A DNA stretch of 64,000 nt from Bacteroidota bacterium (GTDB taxonomy: Bacteria; Bacteroidota; Bacteroidia; Bacteroidales; SKPS01). The stretch is taken from assembly GCA_022709695.1 (NCBI GenBank), contig JAKLII010000007.1:1-64000 (forward strand), written 5' to 3'. A model generated the notes under the pieces. That model worked only from the letters and a program-made list of their open reading frames with translations. It was not told the DNA's origin and did not search any database. Shown in pieces: positions 45,021 to 53,423 of the stretch. The translations under genes and the position numbers were made by a program. The stretch's first letter is position 1. Each line of letters begins with the position of its first letter.

Positions 45021-46382
45021 ATGAAAAAGGACTTTACTTTTCTCTTTGCAGTGTTGTTCCTAAATGCAGCAATGGGACAGACTTCAAAGGTACCCGTTCC
45101 GACTGTAATCGGTCCGGTTACGGAACCAGGAACTATATTTTCTGCCAGTACAGTTGAATTATCTTCTTACGGTTATTTGGAGGAGGAATTTTTCCTGATT
45201 GGGAATGCAAGGCGATTTGACTTTGACGCTAATCCAGGTTTTGCTGTCCCGGTTGATTCACTATATCCATACAAAACAAGGATCATTGTAAGAAGACCAG
45301 TAGCATCAGAGAAGTTCAACGGCACCGTTGTGGTTGAATGGCTTAATGTATCCAATATGTTAGATCTGGATCCGGGCTGGTATCAATCCTCCGAACATTT
45401 AATGAGATCCGGGTATGCCTGGGTGGGTGTTTCTGTCCAAAGGGATGGGATTCACAATCAGACAGGACTGAGGAATTGGAATCCTGAAAGGTATGGCAGT
45501 CTGGATGTTACTGTTGACTCAGCTTTGTTACAGGATCAGATCGGTTTTGACATATTCTCTCAAGCCATTATGGCTTTAAAGAGTGCCCAAAAGATCCGAC
45601 CGTTAGGAACCTTTAAGCCTGAGATCATTATTGCAATGGGTTATTCCCAGTCTGCCTTGTGGCTGACCGGATATCACAATTATATCCAGTCACTTACCAA
45701 AATAATCGATGGATTTATGATCATTGGTGCCGGGGAGAAACTTAAGACGGACATTCATGGAAAAGTATTCAAAATTAATTCTGAAACAGATCTCATCCTA
45801 TTAGGTCAGGTCGATTCCAGGCAGCCTGATAACGAAAAGATAGTAACCTGGGAATTTTCGGGTACTTCTCATGCAGATAAAAGATTTCTTGATTTCTATT
45901 CTGCTTCACTTAAAAGGGACTTTGGAAATTTTTCTCCCATCAATTGCGACCTGCCGTTATGTAGTGTAATTCCGATTTATTATGGTTATGCAGCCGCATT
46001 GGATCATATGAACCAGTGGATCAGAGAGGAGATCGCCCCCCCTCCAGGAATTCAGATGCCTGTGCTTCAGGCAGTACCGGAGGTGATTATTGGACGTGAT
46101 ACATTAGGTAATGCCTTTGGGGGTATCAGGCTGCCACAATTTGACGTCCCCACAGGAATGAACTCAGGGATTAATACAGGGCAGAATTGGTTTTGTCAAT
46201 TCTATGGAACTCATAAGACGTTTGACCAGCGCACTCTGAAGTCGCTTTATGCTACCCATCAGGAGTACATGCAAAAATTTACCGAATCGGTTCAGAGAAA
46301 CCTCAAAGACGGGTATATATTGGAGGCCGACACGATTCGCATGCTGAATGAGGCGAGGGAACTATCATATCTTTGGGAATAA
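45021..46382 (+). CDS. Secreted alpha/beta-hydrolase-domain protein
   Basis: A 453-residue exported protein. Signal peptide about 1-19 (ending MGQ). It matches the alpha/beta-hydrolase domain family PF20091 by pattern: VEWLNVSNMLDLDPGW, GYAWVGVSVQRDGIHN and the nucleophile elbow GYSQSALWL (Ser in G-Y-S-Q-S). The C-terminal part has GGIRLPQFDVPTGMNSG, a conserved block near the His. The substrate is unknown. The gene is visibly more AT-rich than its neighbours, which with the degraded surroundings points to recent transfer. Confidence 0.85.
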   Translation: MKKDFTFLFAVLFLNAAMGQTSKVPVPTVIGPVTEPGTIFSASTVELSSYGYLEEEFFLIGNARRFDFDANPGFAVPVDSLYPYKTRIIVRRPVASEKFNGTVVVEWLNVSNMLDLDPGWYQSSEHLMRSGYAWVGVSVQRDGIHNQTGLRNWNPERYGSLDVTVDSALLQDQIGFDIFSQAIMALKSAQKIRPLGTFKPEIIIAMGYSQSALWLTGYHNYIQSLTKIIDGFMIIGAGEKLKTDIHGKVFKINSETDLILLGQVDSRQPDNEKIVTWEFSGTSHADKRFLDFYSASLKRDFGNFSPINCDLPLCSVIPIYYGYAAALDHMNQWIREEIAPPPGIQMPVLQAVPEVIIGRDTLGNAFGGIRLPQFDVPTGMNSGINTGQNWFCQFYGTHKTFDQRTLKSLYATHQEYMQKFTESVQRNLKDGYILEADTIRMLNEARELSYLWE

Positions 46383-46901
46383 TTTGCATAAATCAACCCA
46401 ACATAATGACAGTTAATAACTTAGACAGACAGAATCATTCTATTAATTTCTGGCCAACTATTCAATCCCGCACCTAAAAACCACCCAGATTCACATCTCA
46501 AGAATCCCACAGATCAATCCCGGTTCGCTTTGCTTCCAGGACTCTCCTTTATTAATCCCCTGAACCGAACCGCATTGATCCTGTTCAATCATCAGGGCAA
46601 ATAATAGTATTGCAGAAGGCCACCGGGTTGCCTGCATGGTTTGGCCCCTTCGAAAGCCGCTTTTATTGTTTTCCCCATTAACCATTCTGAGGGCATTTCT
46701 TTACGGAGTGGCCCTGCGGCTTAATGTTAATCCGGAAGGGAGGTATTAAAAGTCTGTTATTGAAAGCTTTCCTGTCCTGGATATTCCTGACATTGAACAG
46801 GGCACTGCAACTTGCCGGTGTTCGGTAAAAGCATTGCAGGAATAGCGTTATTTTTGTCAACTCCGCGGTTTCGTATCTCGTTAAACGGATTTGCACAGCT
46901 T
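46383..46901. other. Gap without clear genes
   Basis: I see no convincing gene in this 519-bp gap. A -7 box (46849-46856) near its right end is listed separately. Confidence 0.5.
46849..46856 (+). promoter_or_regulatory. Probable -7 box of oxidoreductase operon
   Basis: TATTTTTG matches TAnnTTTG and lies 45 bp before ATG 46902. No good TTG element is visible at the proper distance. Confidence 0.4.
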
Positions 46902-47111
46902 ATGAGCACAATGATAAATCGTATGATTGTCAACGGAAGTCCGAAGGGTGAATACAGATTAACCCTGCAGCACAGTCTTTATATGCTGGTGCATGAAAAG
47001 GACATTGCCTACAGAGTGCTTCATGTGATGTACATTAAGCTTCATAAAGAAATGGGGTGGATCGGAAAACAGAGTAGATCAATACAGATAAACGAACAGG
47101 GATTACAATGA
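46902..47111 (+). pseudogene. Truncated flavodoxin-like gene coupled to oxidoreductase
   Basis: A 69-residue open frame that starts MSTMINRMIVNGSPKGEYRL, where M-I-V-N-G-S-P-K-G is the FMN-phosphate-binding start of NAD(P)H-dependent FMN reductase or flavodoxin-like proteins. After about 35 residues the fold breaks off and a polar tail of some 27 residues follows (LHKEMGWIGKQSRSIQINEQ). A full protein would be about 180 residues or more, so most of the middle is missing. Its TGA overlaps the ATG of the next gene by 4 bp, so translation may still be needed for coupling. It could also be a real small protein. Confidence 0.5.
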
Positions 47112-48952
47112 GTTATGATGTGATTGTTATCGGAGGCGGGCTGTCGGGCCTTACCGCAGCCGGTTTACTGGCAAAACGTGATGTAAAAGTGGCAGTAATA
47201 GATAAAAGTTACCAGCCTGGCGGATCCTGCGGTATTTTCAGGCGGAAACATGTAACATTTGACCAGGGTTCAGCCATGCTGTACGGTTTTGGCGAAGAGG
47301 GATTCAATGCGCACCGCTTCGTCTTTAATTGTCTCGAAGAGCCGATAGATGTGATCCGGCACGATCTGCTGTATTGTGTCAATTTCAAAGGGAGAAGGAT
47401 CAAATTTTACCAGGATATTGACCGGTTTGTTCTGGAACTGTCTGATGTTTTCCCAGATGAAAGGGATAATATTAAACGTTTTTATCACGATATGCTTACA
47501 ATGTACCGCCATGTGATGGTTGAGGTGCCCAGCTATAATACTGCTGATGAAACAGATCCGAAAATTGCCTTGAAAAGCATGATGAAACATCCGGTTTCAT
47601 ACATCCGCTTTCTGGGTTATCTGAATAAAAGCGCAAAAAGCCTGCTGGGAAAATATTTTAAAGACCCTGAGATTTTCAAATTCTTTGACAAGCTCACCTC
47701 AACCTATTGCTACACCACAGTGGAAGAATCCCCGGCGGTACTTGCAGCCATTATGTTTGTCAACAACCATGTTGGCGGAAGCTACTATCCTGCCGGCTCC
47801 ACACTTTTTCTTCCGGGTAAACTTGAAAAAGTGATCGAAGAAAATGGTGGGGATATGCTGCCTGAAAAAGAGGTGGTCTCACTGATCTTCCGGAATGGAA
47901 AGCCTGCCGGCGTGAAGCTGGACGACGGCAGTGAACTGTTCGCTCCCTACATAATTTATTCAGGTACCGTCTGGAATCTTTACGGGAGGTTGATTGATCC
48001 TGCCTGCAGTTCGCCTGAAAGAAGAGCCTGGGCCAGGAATCAGGTCCCGACTTATCCAAGTGTAGTGTTATATGCCCTGGTCGACCGGAAGGCAATACCT
48101 GATGAAACGGCACCCATTGAAATGCTGGTGGGCAATCCCGATAAACTCGACGAAAGTGAAGTTACTGCCTACATCCTGAGTATTGATGACAGGACGCTCT
48201 GCGCCGATGACGAACATACCATCATTGCCATCGGGCCAACATTCGAACATTGGGAAAACCTTGACAGAGAGACCTATATGATCAGGAAAAAATCTGAGCA
48301 GGAGAGGCTGATCGCTGTTTTGGAAAGGCGTTTTCCAAACATCAGAGAGGCAGTGCGATATGCTGAAGTGGCCACACCCATCACCATTGAAAGATATAAT
48401 ATGAAAAATGGAGGTGCCGTAGCCGGTCCCAAGCAGATGCTGGGTCAGCATTTGTTTAAAAGGCTCCATACCCGAACCGAATGGGATAACCTCATTTGCT
48501 GCGGAGAATCTACCGTCATGGGCACAGGTACGCCAACCGTTACCACATCGGGTATCACCGCAGCAAACGTTTTGCTGAAAAAACTGAAGAAATCCCCATA
48601 TGTGTACAAACCGGGTATGAAGAATTTCGTACGGCTGGTTGACAAGCCATTTACCCGCGAAAAACTGTTCGATGGATACGGTGAAGAAGAAAAGAAACTG
48701 ATGCAGGAAGCCATGCGCTGCAGGTTTTGCGAGCATCCCAGCTGTTCAAACAGTGATTCAGCCGACATCCGGGGCATCATGCGGCGTGTGGCTGTTGGTA
48801 ACTTCACCGGGGCAAAGAAGCGCTGGAAGGAGACCTGTTCAGACCTTCATCCGCCGGAATATTACGAGGCTCGCTGTATCCATACCCTCGAGAATGCTGA
48901 AGCGGTAAATATCAGCCATGTTTTTGCCTTTCTGGAAGGGCTGAAAGGTTGA
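47108..48952 (+). CDS. FAD-dependent oxidoreductase of the carotenoid desaturase/retinol saturase family
   Basis: A 614-residue protein. The N-terminus has the FAD/NAD-binding dinucleotide fold (IVIGGGLSGLTAAGLLAKR) and the following PGGSCGIFRRKHVTFDQGSA; the phytoene-desaturase C-terminal signature region is TPTVTTSGITAANVLLK. Residues after about 540 add a Cys-rich tail (MRCRFCEHPSCSN, then KETCSDLHP and EARCIH), a possible iron-sulfur or metal site. The family saturates or desaturates isoprenoid chains; the substrate here is unknown. It overlaps the flavodoxin-like remnant by 4 bp. Confidence 0.85.
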   Translation: MSYDVIVIGGGLSGLTAAGLLAKRDVKVAVIDKSYQPGGSCGIFRRKHVTFDQGSAMLYGFGEEGFNAHRFVFNCLEEPIDVIRHDLLYCVNFKGRRIKFYQDIDRFVLELSDVFPDERDNIKRFYHDMLTMYRHVMVEVPSYNTADETDPKIALKSMMKHPVSYIRFLGYLNKSAKSLLGKYFKDPEIFKFFDKLTSTYCYTTVEESPAVLAAIMFVNNHVGGSYYPAGSTLFLPGKLEKVIEENGGDMLPEKEVVSLIFRNGKPAGVKLDDGSELFAPYIIYSGTVWNLYGRLIDPACSSPERRAWARNQVPTYPSVVLYALVDRKAIPDETAPIEMLVGNPDKLDESEVTAYILSIDDRTLCADDEHTIIAIGPTFEHWENLDRETYMIRKKSEQERLIAVLERRFPNIREAVRYAEVATPITIERYNMKNGGAVAGPKQMLGQHLFKRLHTRTEWDNLICCGESTVMGTGTPTVTTSGITAANVLLKKLKKSPYVYKPGMKNFVRLVDKPFTREKLFDGYGEEEKKLMQEAMRCRFCEHPSCSNSDSADIRGIMRRVAVGNFTGAKKRWKETCSDLHPPEYYEARCIHTLENAEAVNISHVFAFLEGLKG

Positions 48953-49093
48953 AAGAATATCCTGTGCAATTCGGGGATGAGGGTGATTTTAACACTATTG
49001 CTCTCAGGAAGAACATAAGTTGAGTTTTTCAATTCCGTTGATACAAAGCCATTCAATCCGTTTATTGCAGATTTGCTTGTTACCAGCTGGCAA

Positions 49094-49537
49094 TCAGTCG
49101 TCAATTCTTATAAACGTGCCGTTTAAAGTGAATTCCAATTCAATACCGTTATCCAGTTTAACCTCTTGATGTTTCCATTCTTTTTCCCATTCAGTTATTG
49201 AGTTTTTTGGATAATTTGCTTTGACATATTCATAGATTTTTGAAGGAATGACACTGATGGGCAAAGCGGTTTTCCTGTCAATTTTTATTATTTGATATTT
49301 GCTGTTAAATTCTAATTCCGTTTTGTCATTAAGTTCAATTTCATATTTTTTGTTTGTACCTTCCATATCAATCTCACTTTTTACGATTGTTTGGCCGGGA
49401 AAGTGGGTTTTGATATACGTTTGAATAGCAGAAGGAATTTCAGACGTTGGAATAATCCTGTCTTGTGCAAATAGTGCAACAGGTGTCAGAAAGAAGACAA
49501 ATAATACTGCTTTCGCGATTTTTTTAACATTGTTCAT
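49094..49537 (-). CDS. PepSY-like (DUF2874) periplasmic protein
   Basis: A 147-residue exported protein starting at ATG 49537 (MNNVKKIAKA), preferred because the 49558 start adds seven residues before the same signal. The signal peptide is about 1-25 (ALFAQ). Two PepSY-like repeats follow, each with I-P-S/x-I-x-x-Y-(I/V)-K-x(3)-P (EIPSAIQTYIKTHFPG; VIPSKIYEYVKANYPK). This family occurs mostly in Bacteroidetes and its role is unknown. The gene is AT-rich. Nothing else is near. Confidence 0.85.
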   Translation of the reverse strand: MNNVKKIAKAVLFVFFLTPVALFAQDRIIPTSEIPSAIQTYIKTHFPGQTIVKSEIDMEGTNKKYEIELNDKTELEFNSKYQIIKIDRKTALPISVIPSKIYEYVKANYPKNSITEWEKEWKHQEVKLDNGIELEFTLNGTFIRIDD

Positions 49538-50039
49538 GATCTTACTCTTTAAATTCATGCTACTCTTTTCTGGATTTTCGCAATCTCCGGTGTCGTAAAG
49601 TTATTTCATTATGATATTCTTAACATGCTTGCTTGAGAATTGTTCGTATCCGTATCTCTCCTCTTTCCTCAGGTTGGTATACCTGATGGCATGATGATCG
49701 GCTAACCCAACCCATTGCTGAACAACTTAATCCTTTATGTATCTGCATAGTCACGTCAGTTTTTGGTTCAATGTATAAGAATGTGTAAACTTACAACAGA
49801 ACCTTAAAAAATCCAAGAACATAGATTTCTCCAGGAAGAGCTTTTTGCCAAATCGTTGATGGCCGGGGTGCATTCGCCGTATGAAGTGACCAATCTTCGC
49901 TGATAATATTGATACTCTTTGATCTTTGGAAATGTGGCAATTATGAGGCAAAAAGAATCCGTCGGGGAATGGTCTGCTTGAGCGGCGTGTCCAATACGAA
50001 GGGAGGGAGTCTCAAAAGAGACGCTCTCTTTTTTTTCTC

Positions 50040-50240
50040 CACGGCCGTGAGGCCGCATAACTGCTCCACGACTGCGCATGGAGTCCCGAAGCATTCGGGA
50101 TCAGCGACCGACTATGGTTTTGCTTCACAGGCTCGCAAAACCATGTCGTCTGCTGACTTCATTCCTTGCGCCTTCGGCTCAGGAATGATCCCGGCAGACT
50201 ATCGCCCACCGGGACCGCTCCAGCCAAGGTCGCTCCGTGG
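50040..50240. other. GC-rich region with several strong hairpins
   Basis: The hairpins are ATGGTTTTGC (50114-50123)/GCAAAACCAT (50135-50144), and a nested one with GTCTGC (50148-50153)/GCAGAC (50194-50199) outside TCATTCCT (50159-50166)/AGGAATGA (50181-50188), with a TTC loop in GCCTTCGGC. It begins after a hairpin plus T-run (GTCTCAAAAGAGAC, then eight Ts) at about 50009-50036. This could be a structured RNA, a regulatory repeat or a decayed element. Confidence 0.5.
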
Positions 50241-50644
50241 CTACTGGTGCCTTATTGGGATGACCACGGTAAGCTCAATTTAAAGTAGTTATGCTTTGCT
50301 TTTTGTGGGGTTGAAAATTATAAGGGCACCTATAAGAATTTGATTATACCACTTAAAGTGAAGGAGATTTCTTACATTTGCTCATGGATGAAGGGTTCCC
50401 CCCATGCCTGTCAATGCGCTATGAAAACAATACAGATTACCCTCCAGGAGCAATGGGCAGCCATGAAACATAAGATTCAGAGGAATAAGAAGCGGTACTG
50501 GCGGAAGAAGAAGCACAAGAAGCGGGAGGAGGAGAAGGAGGAAGGATGAGCCGGGACTTTATCTGAGAGGGTCCGCCGATAAAGAGTACCATTTCATGAC
50601 ATCTTACAACCAATCATGAAAACACTTCGCATTTAATTTAAGGG

Positions 50645-50830
50645 AGGTGGATCCTGAGTATATCAGGGTGGTTTGGGATGCCCTGCACTAGCCAGGACGC
50701 AATCTGGGACTTGCCCCAATTCAGCAACGATCCTTACTGTATGATGAACGATACCATAGGAACTGTCATAACCGTTGACCAATGCAAGGTATGGCTGTGT
50801 GATAATTGCAAGGATTCTGTATCCTTATAG
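50645..50830 (+). pseudogene. Archaemetzincin remnant with internal deletion
   Basis: The start reads VDPEYIRVVWDAL, matching VDPEYIRVVMNAI of the intact protein at 39150-39863. After an internal deletion of some 100 residues, shifted frames give a stretch like GHNLGLP..SNDPYCMM, then NDTIGTVITVDQCKVWLCDN, including the C-x-M and C-x2-C positions. The HExxH core is lost, with a stop and frame changes. It shows a second archaemetzincin once existed here. Confidence 0.8.
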
Positions 50831-50851
50831 CCAACAAAACCCTAAACCTCC

Positions 50852-51502
50852 TCAATCCCGGATCACAAATTCTGATGGAAGGGCATACCGGTACTTATGG
50901 ATCACAAGATAGCACATGCCAATCTTTTCAAGTTTCATCCACACATAGCATCGGGGGGTTCTGACAATGATATATCCAAATTTACCAAATGCATTCCGAT
51001 TTCTGCTCGACGATGGAATCGAATGGCTCCCCATTTGGTAGTATTCAGAAATCCACAAGGTTTTAGAGGTAAACTTCCTCATCATACTGATTGTATCCAG
51101 ATTCCCAAAACTCCTTACCACATCAAATTTATTGTAATAATAGTGAATAGTGTATCCTATTGAATCAATATACACTTGTGACCAGGTTGTATCGTGCATA
51201 GTATTAAAAGCAATCACAGAGCCATTTACCGATGTTGCCTTCCGGGTCACATAATAGCCGGACATGTTACCAAAAGAGCCGGACAAATTGAATATTATGT
51301 CAGTAATACCATCTCTGTCGAGATCCAATGTGCAAGAGTTGGGATATTTGGTTTCATAACCCAAGGGGTTATTTCCCAATGTGTCCATAACCTCAATGGT
51401 AAATGGGCCGATTATAGGAGCATTATGATCAGATTTTTCTTTTTCACAACTCATCAATGATAATATTATCAGCGAAGTACAAACAACGATAATGTTTTTC
51501 AT
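50852..51502 (-). CDS. Hypothetical lipoprotein
   Basis: A 216-residue lipoprotein with lipobox LSLMSC and an acidic motif TLDLDRDGITDIIFNLSGSF like an EF-hand or dockerin turn, followed by beta-rich sequence. The C-terminus (YRYALPSEFVIRD) is hydrophobic. I have no family name. It is AT-rich like 45021 and 49094, and its only upstream promoter hint is a TATATTTG on the reverse strand (51672-51679), 170 bp away. Confidence 0.75.
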   Translation of the reverse strand: MKNIIVVCTSLIILSLMSCEKEKSDHNAPIIGPFTIEVMDTLGNNPLGYETKYPNSCTLDLDRDGITDIIFNLSGSFGNMSGYYVTRKATSVNGSVIAFNTMHDTTWSQVYIDSIGYTIHYYYNKFDVVRSFGNLDTISMMRKFTSKTLWISEYYQMGSHSIPSSSRNRNAFGKFGYIIVRTPRCYVWMKLEKIGMCYLVIHKYRYALPSEFVIRD

Positions 51503-51724
51503 CCGGGAGATATATTAAGTTCCGAAATCGTGAATTTCAGGTTGATATCCACAAGGTAGTTTTTCCATATCATTGTTAAATGTCAGAAAGCAAGCTACAC
51601 TTTTCTTTTTTTGGTCCTGAAAAGGTATCTCCTGATGCCTGAGTACAAATTCTGCAAGACGATGAATAATGCAAATATACGCCAAAGCAACAGTATTTCG
51701 ACATTTGGATTCCCTCTTCCGGCC

Positions 51725-51836
51725 CCCGCACCTGCGGGAGACCCCCTGATTAACATCTCAACCTCCTAAACTTCCTCAGCCTCCTAAACAACAGAAGCCA
51801 TCGCGAATGCGATGGCTTCTGTTCGGGGCTCCCCCT
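51725..51836. repeat. Dispersed copy of the short tRNA-Asn-linked unit
   Basis: This matches 61492-61609 almost base for base: CCCGCACCTGCGGGAGACCC, the tRNA-like CCTGATTAAC, a C/T-rich spacer, and the hairpin. It lacks the first bases of the tRNA-like segment on the left, and stops on the right at the beginning of the next one (GCTCCCCCT). No tRNA gene is beside it. Confidence 0.85.
51790..51823. terminator. Perfect 15-bp hairpin in dispersed repeat
   Basis: Arms AACAGAAGCCATCGC and GCGATGGCTTCTGTT, loop GAAT. It is identical to 61563-61596 and is part of the repeat. Confidence 0.7.
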
Positions 51837-52036
51837 GAGGCTGGAAGCTGCAACCACTTTTCCTCAATGCATTGACTTACCTGCAATCTGCGCCAGAGGT
51901 CGCGTTAATGGACACACCGGTTAAGAGGACGCCCCTTTTCCCGGTTGCATTAACCAGTCGAAATTACTCAATATCAAGATTATAGGCTTAGTTGGCGAAT
52001 TCAGCAAAGCCTGATCTATTCAACCATTTTATCCAA

Positions 52037-53323
52037 TCAATCCCTGACACAACGGACAGAGAAACCGCATCTCTGTGGAGCGTAGATCCTGTGGACAATA
52101 GTAGAACTTTCGAACATTTCCCGATGCCAAGCGGAAGTTGATTGGTAAGCCGAAGACGACCACCAGTAGCCACTGGTCCTAAGGTCATCGAAACTCCCAT
52201 CGTAGTCAATGCGAATGCCTCCGGGAAGGGCGGTGAATCCGCTTGAATTGGTGGCACCCGTGTTGGGGCTGTACCAATGTGCCGTACCTGCTTCTTTCAA
52301 GGCTCCTCCTGCAACGCTTTCCCCTCCCAGGTAGTCCGCCAGTATGGTCCATTCAGCATCGGTCGGCACATGCCAGCCCGTGGGGCATAATGCGTTGGAG
52401 TTATCCACTGCATACCAGTTGTACAAAGCGCCATAGGTTGCCGCGTAGGTGGATGAATCGTTGCTGCACCAGCACCTGGCACCGGTTGAAAGGCCTGCCC
52501 AGCCTGAGTAATCTGTAATATTGGGAATGGTTGTGCCATTCCTGTAGTTCCTTGCTTTCAAGTTCTCCTTCATCCAGCACTGGGTGCCAATCTGAACAGT
52601 GTTGTAAATATTGCCGTTAATATCTATAACCGTTGAAGGGCATATGCCGGAACTATACAGAAAGGTGTACTGGGTTGATTGAACAGGTTGGGCAACGATG
52701 GTATCGGCTCCGTTCGCAGTATGGCCGATGAACCTGAGGTTGTCCCCCGGCGCCCAGGGGAGCTTTCCTTGGCTAATTCTCAGCCCTGAAGCACCTGGCT
52801 GTCCACCGGTATATTCAAGCCGGCATGCGCCACCGGTATTACCCATAGATATGAGATTCCGCACCTGTTTCTGGTGGGGTGTTTCAACAGACAGAAGATA
52901 ACAATGTGCCTCTCCGGCATGAAAGAGGGCATGATGCACCCCCGGCTGCAGCTGTTCGGAGAACCCCGCCACTTCCCGCCCCGACAGGTCGGACACCCGG
53001 AGGGTCACAAGTTCCTGCCGGGCCAGGTAGAATTGGATTGATGTCGATGCAGGGAAGGGATTCGGGGAAGGGGGGAATAGGACCAGTTCACCGGCGGGTC
53101 CCTGAAGGGGTTGTTCTGTTCCAATGCTTTGCTGGAGGAGCAGTACGGTATCATTGCCATACAGCGTGGTGTCACCCCCCTGCGTGAGGTTTTCAATGGA
53201 AATGCTGTCCAGCGGCTGATGGTTCCCGTTCAGGGTTGCCGTGAAGGTGAGAGAGATGGTTTGTCCTGATACCTGACCGACACAGGCAAGAAACATCATG
53301 AAAAGAAGTGTGAAGGTTTTCAT
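52037..53323 (-). CDS. FISUMP-domain protein with internal sorting-domain-like module
   Basis: A 428-residue secreted protein. Signal peptide about 1-20 (VGQVSGQ). After a short beta domain, residues about 80-160 look like a T9SS sorting domain (LFPPSPNPFPASTSIQFYL ... GVHHALFHAG), but placed in the middle. A FISUMP domain fills about 235-428: VIDINGNIYNTVQIGTQCWM, YGALYNWYAVDNSNALCPTG, NTGATNSSGFTALPGG, ending CGFSVRCVRD. The function of FISUMP is unknown. It lies next to a split sensor kinase and two related surface genes. Confidence 0.87.
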   Translation of the reverse strand: MKTFTLLFMMFLACVGQVSGQTISLTFTATLNGNHQPLDSISIENLTQGGDTTLYGNDTVLLLQQSIGTEQPLQGPAGELVLFPPSPNPFPASTSIQFYLARQELVTLRVSDLSGREVAGFSEQLQPGVHHALFHAGEAHCYLLSVETPHQKQVRNLISMGNTGGACRLEYTGGQPGASGLRISQGKLPWAPGDNLRFIGHTANGADTIVAQPVQSTQYTFLYSSGICPSTVIDINGNIYNTVQIGTQCWMKENLKARNYRNGTTIPNITDYSGWAGLSTGARCWCSNDSSTYAATYGALYNWYAVDNSNALCPTGWHVPTDAEWTILADYLGGESVAGGALKEAGTAHWYSPNTGATNSSGFTALPGGIRIDYDGSFDDLRTSGYWWSSSAYQSTSAWHREMFESSTIVHRIYAPQRCGFSVRCVRD

Positions 53324-53423
53324 AGCAACAGTTATTTAGATGGGATTAGTCATTTAGTTGGAAAGTGAACAAAACATCAGGTACGATAACGGACAGGGAT
53401 TGTCAATTACATAAAACAGATAT

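Larger units (their letters stand above)
49538..50851. other. Long non-coding stretch with hairpin island and gene fragments
   Basis: 1.3 kb without a credible full gene. It contains an AT-rich part (49560-49930), a GC-rich hairpin island (50040-50240), a short Lys/Arg/Glu-rich open frame (50421-50549) of doubtful coding status and the archaemetzincin remnant (50645-50830). Confidence 0.6.
51503..52036. other. Intergenic region with dispersed copy of tRNA-linked repeat
   Basis: This 534-bp gap contains the 112-bp repeat at 51725-51836. Elsewhere I see only a reverse-strand TATATTTG at 51672-51679. No gene is visible. Confidence 0.6.

Noticed and set aside
50421..50549. Lys/Arg/Glu-rich 42-residue open frame
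   Set aside because: Composition comes from an AAG/GAA-rich run, and no promoter with proper spacing is found; it is mentioned only as doubtful.
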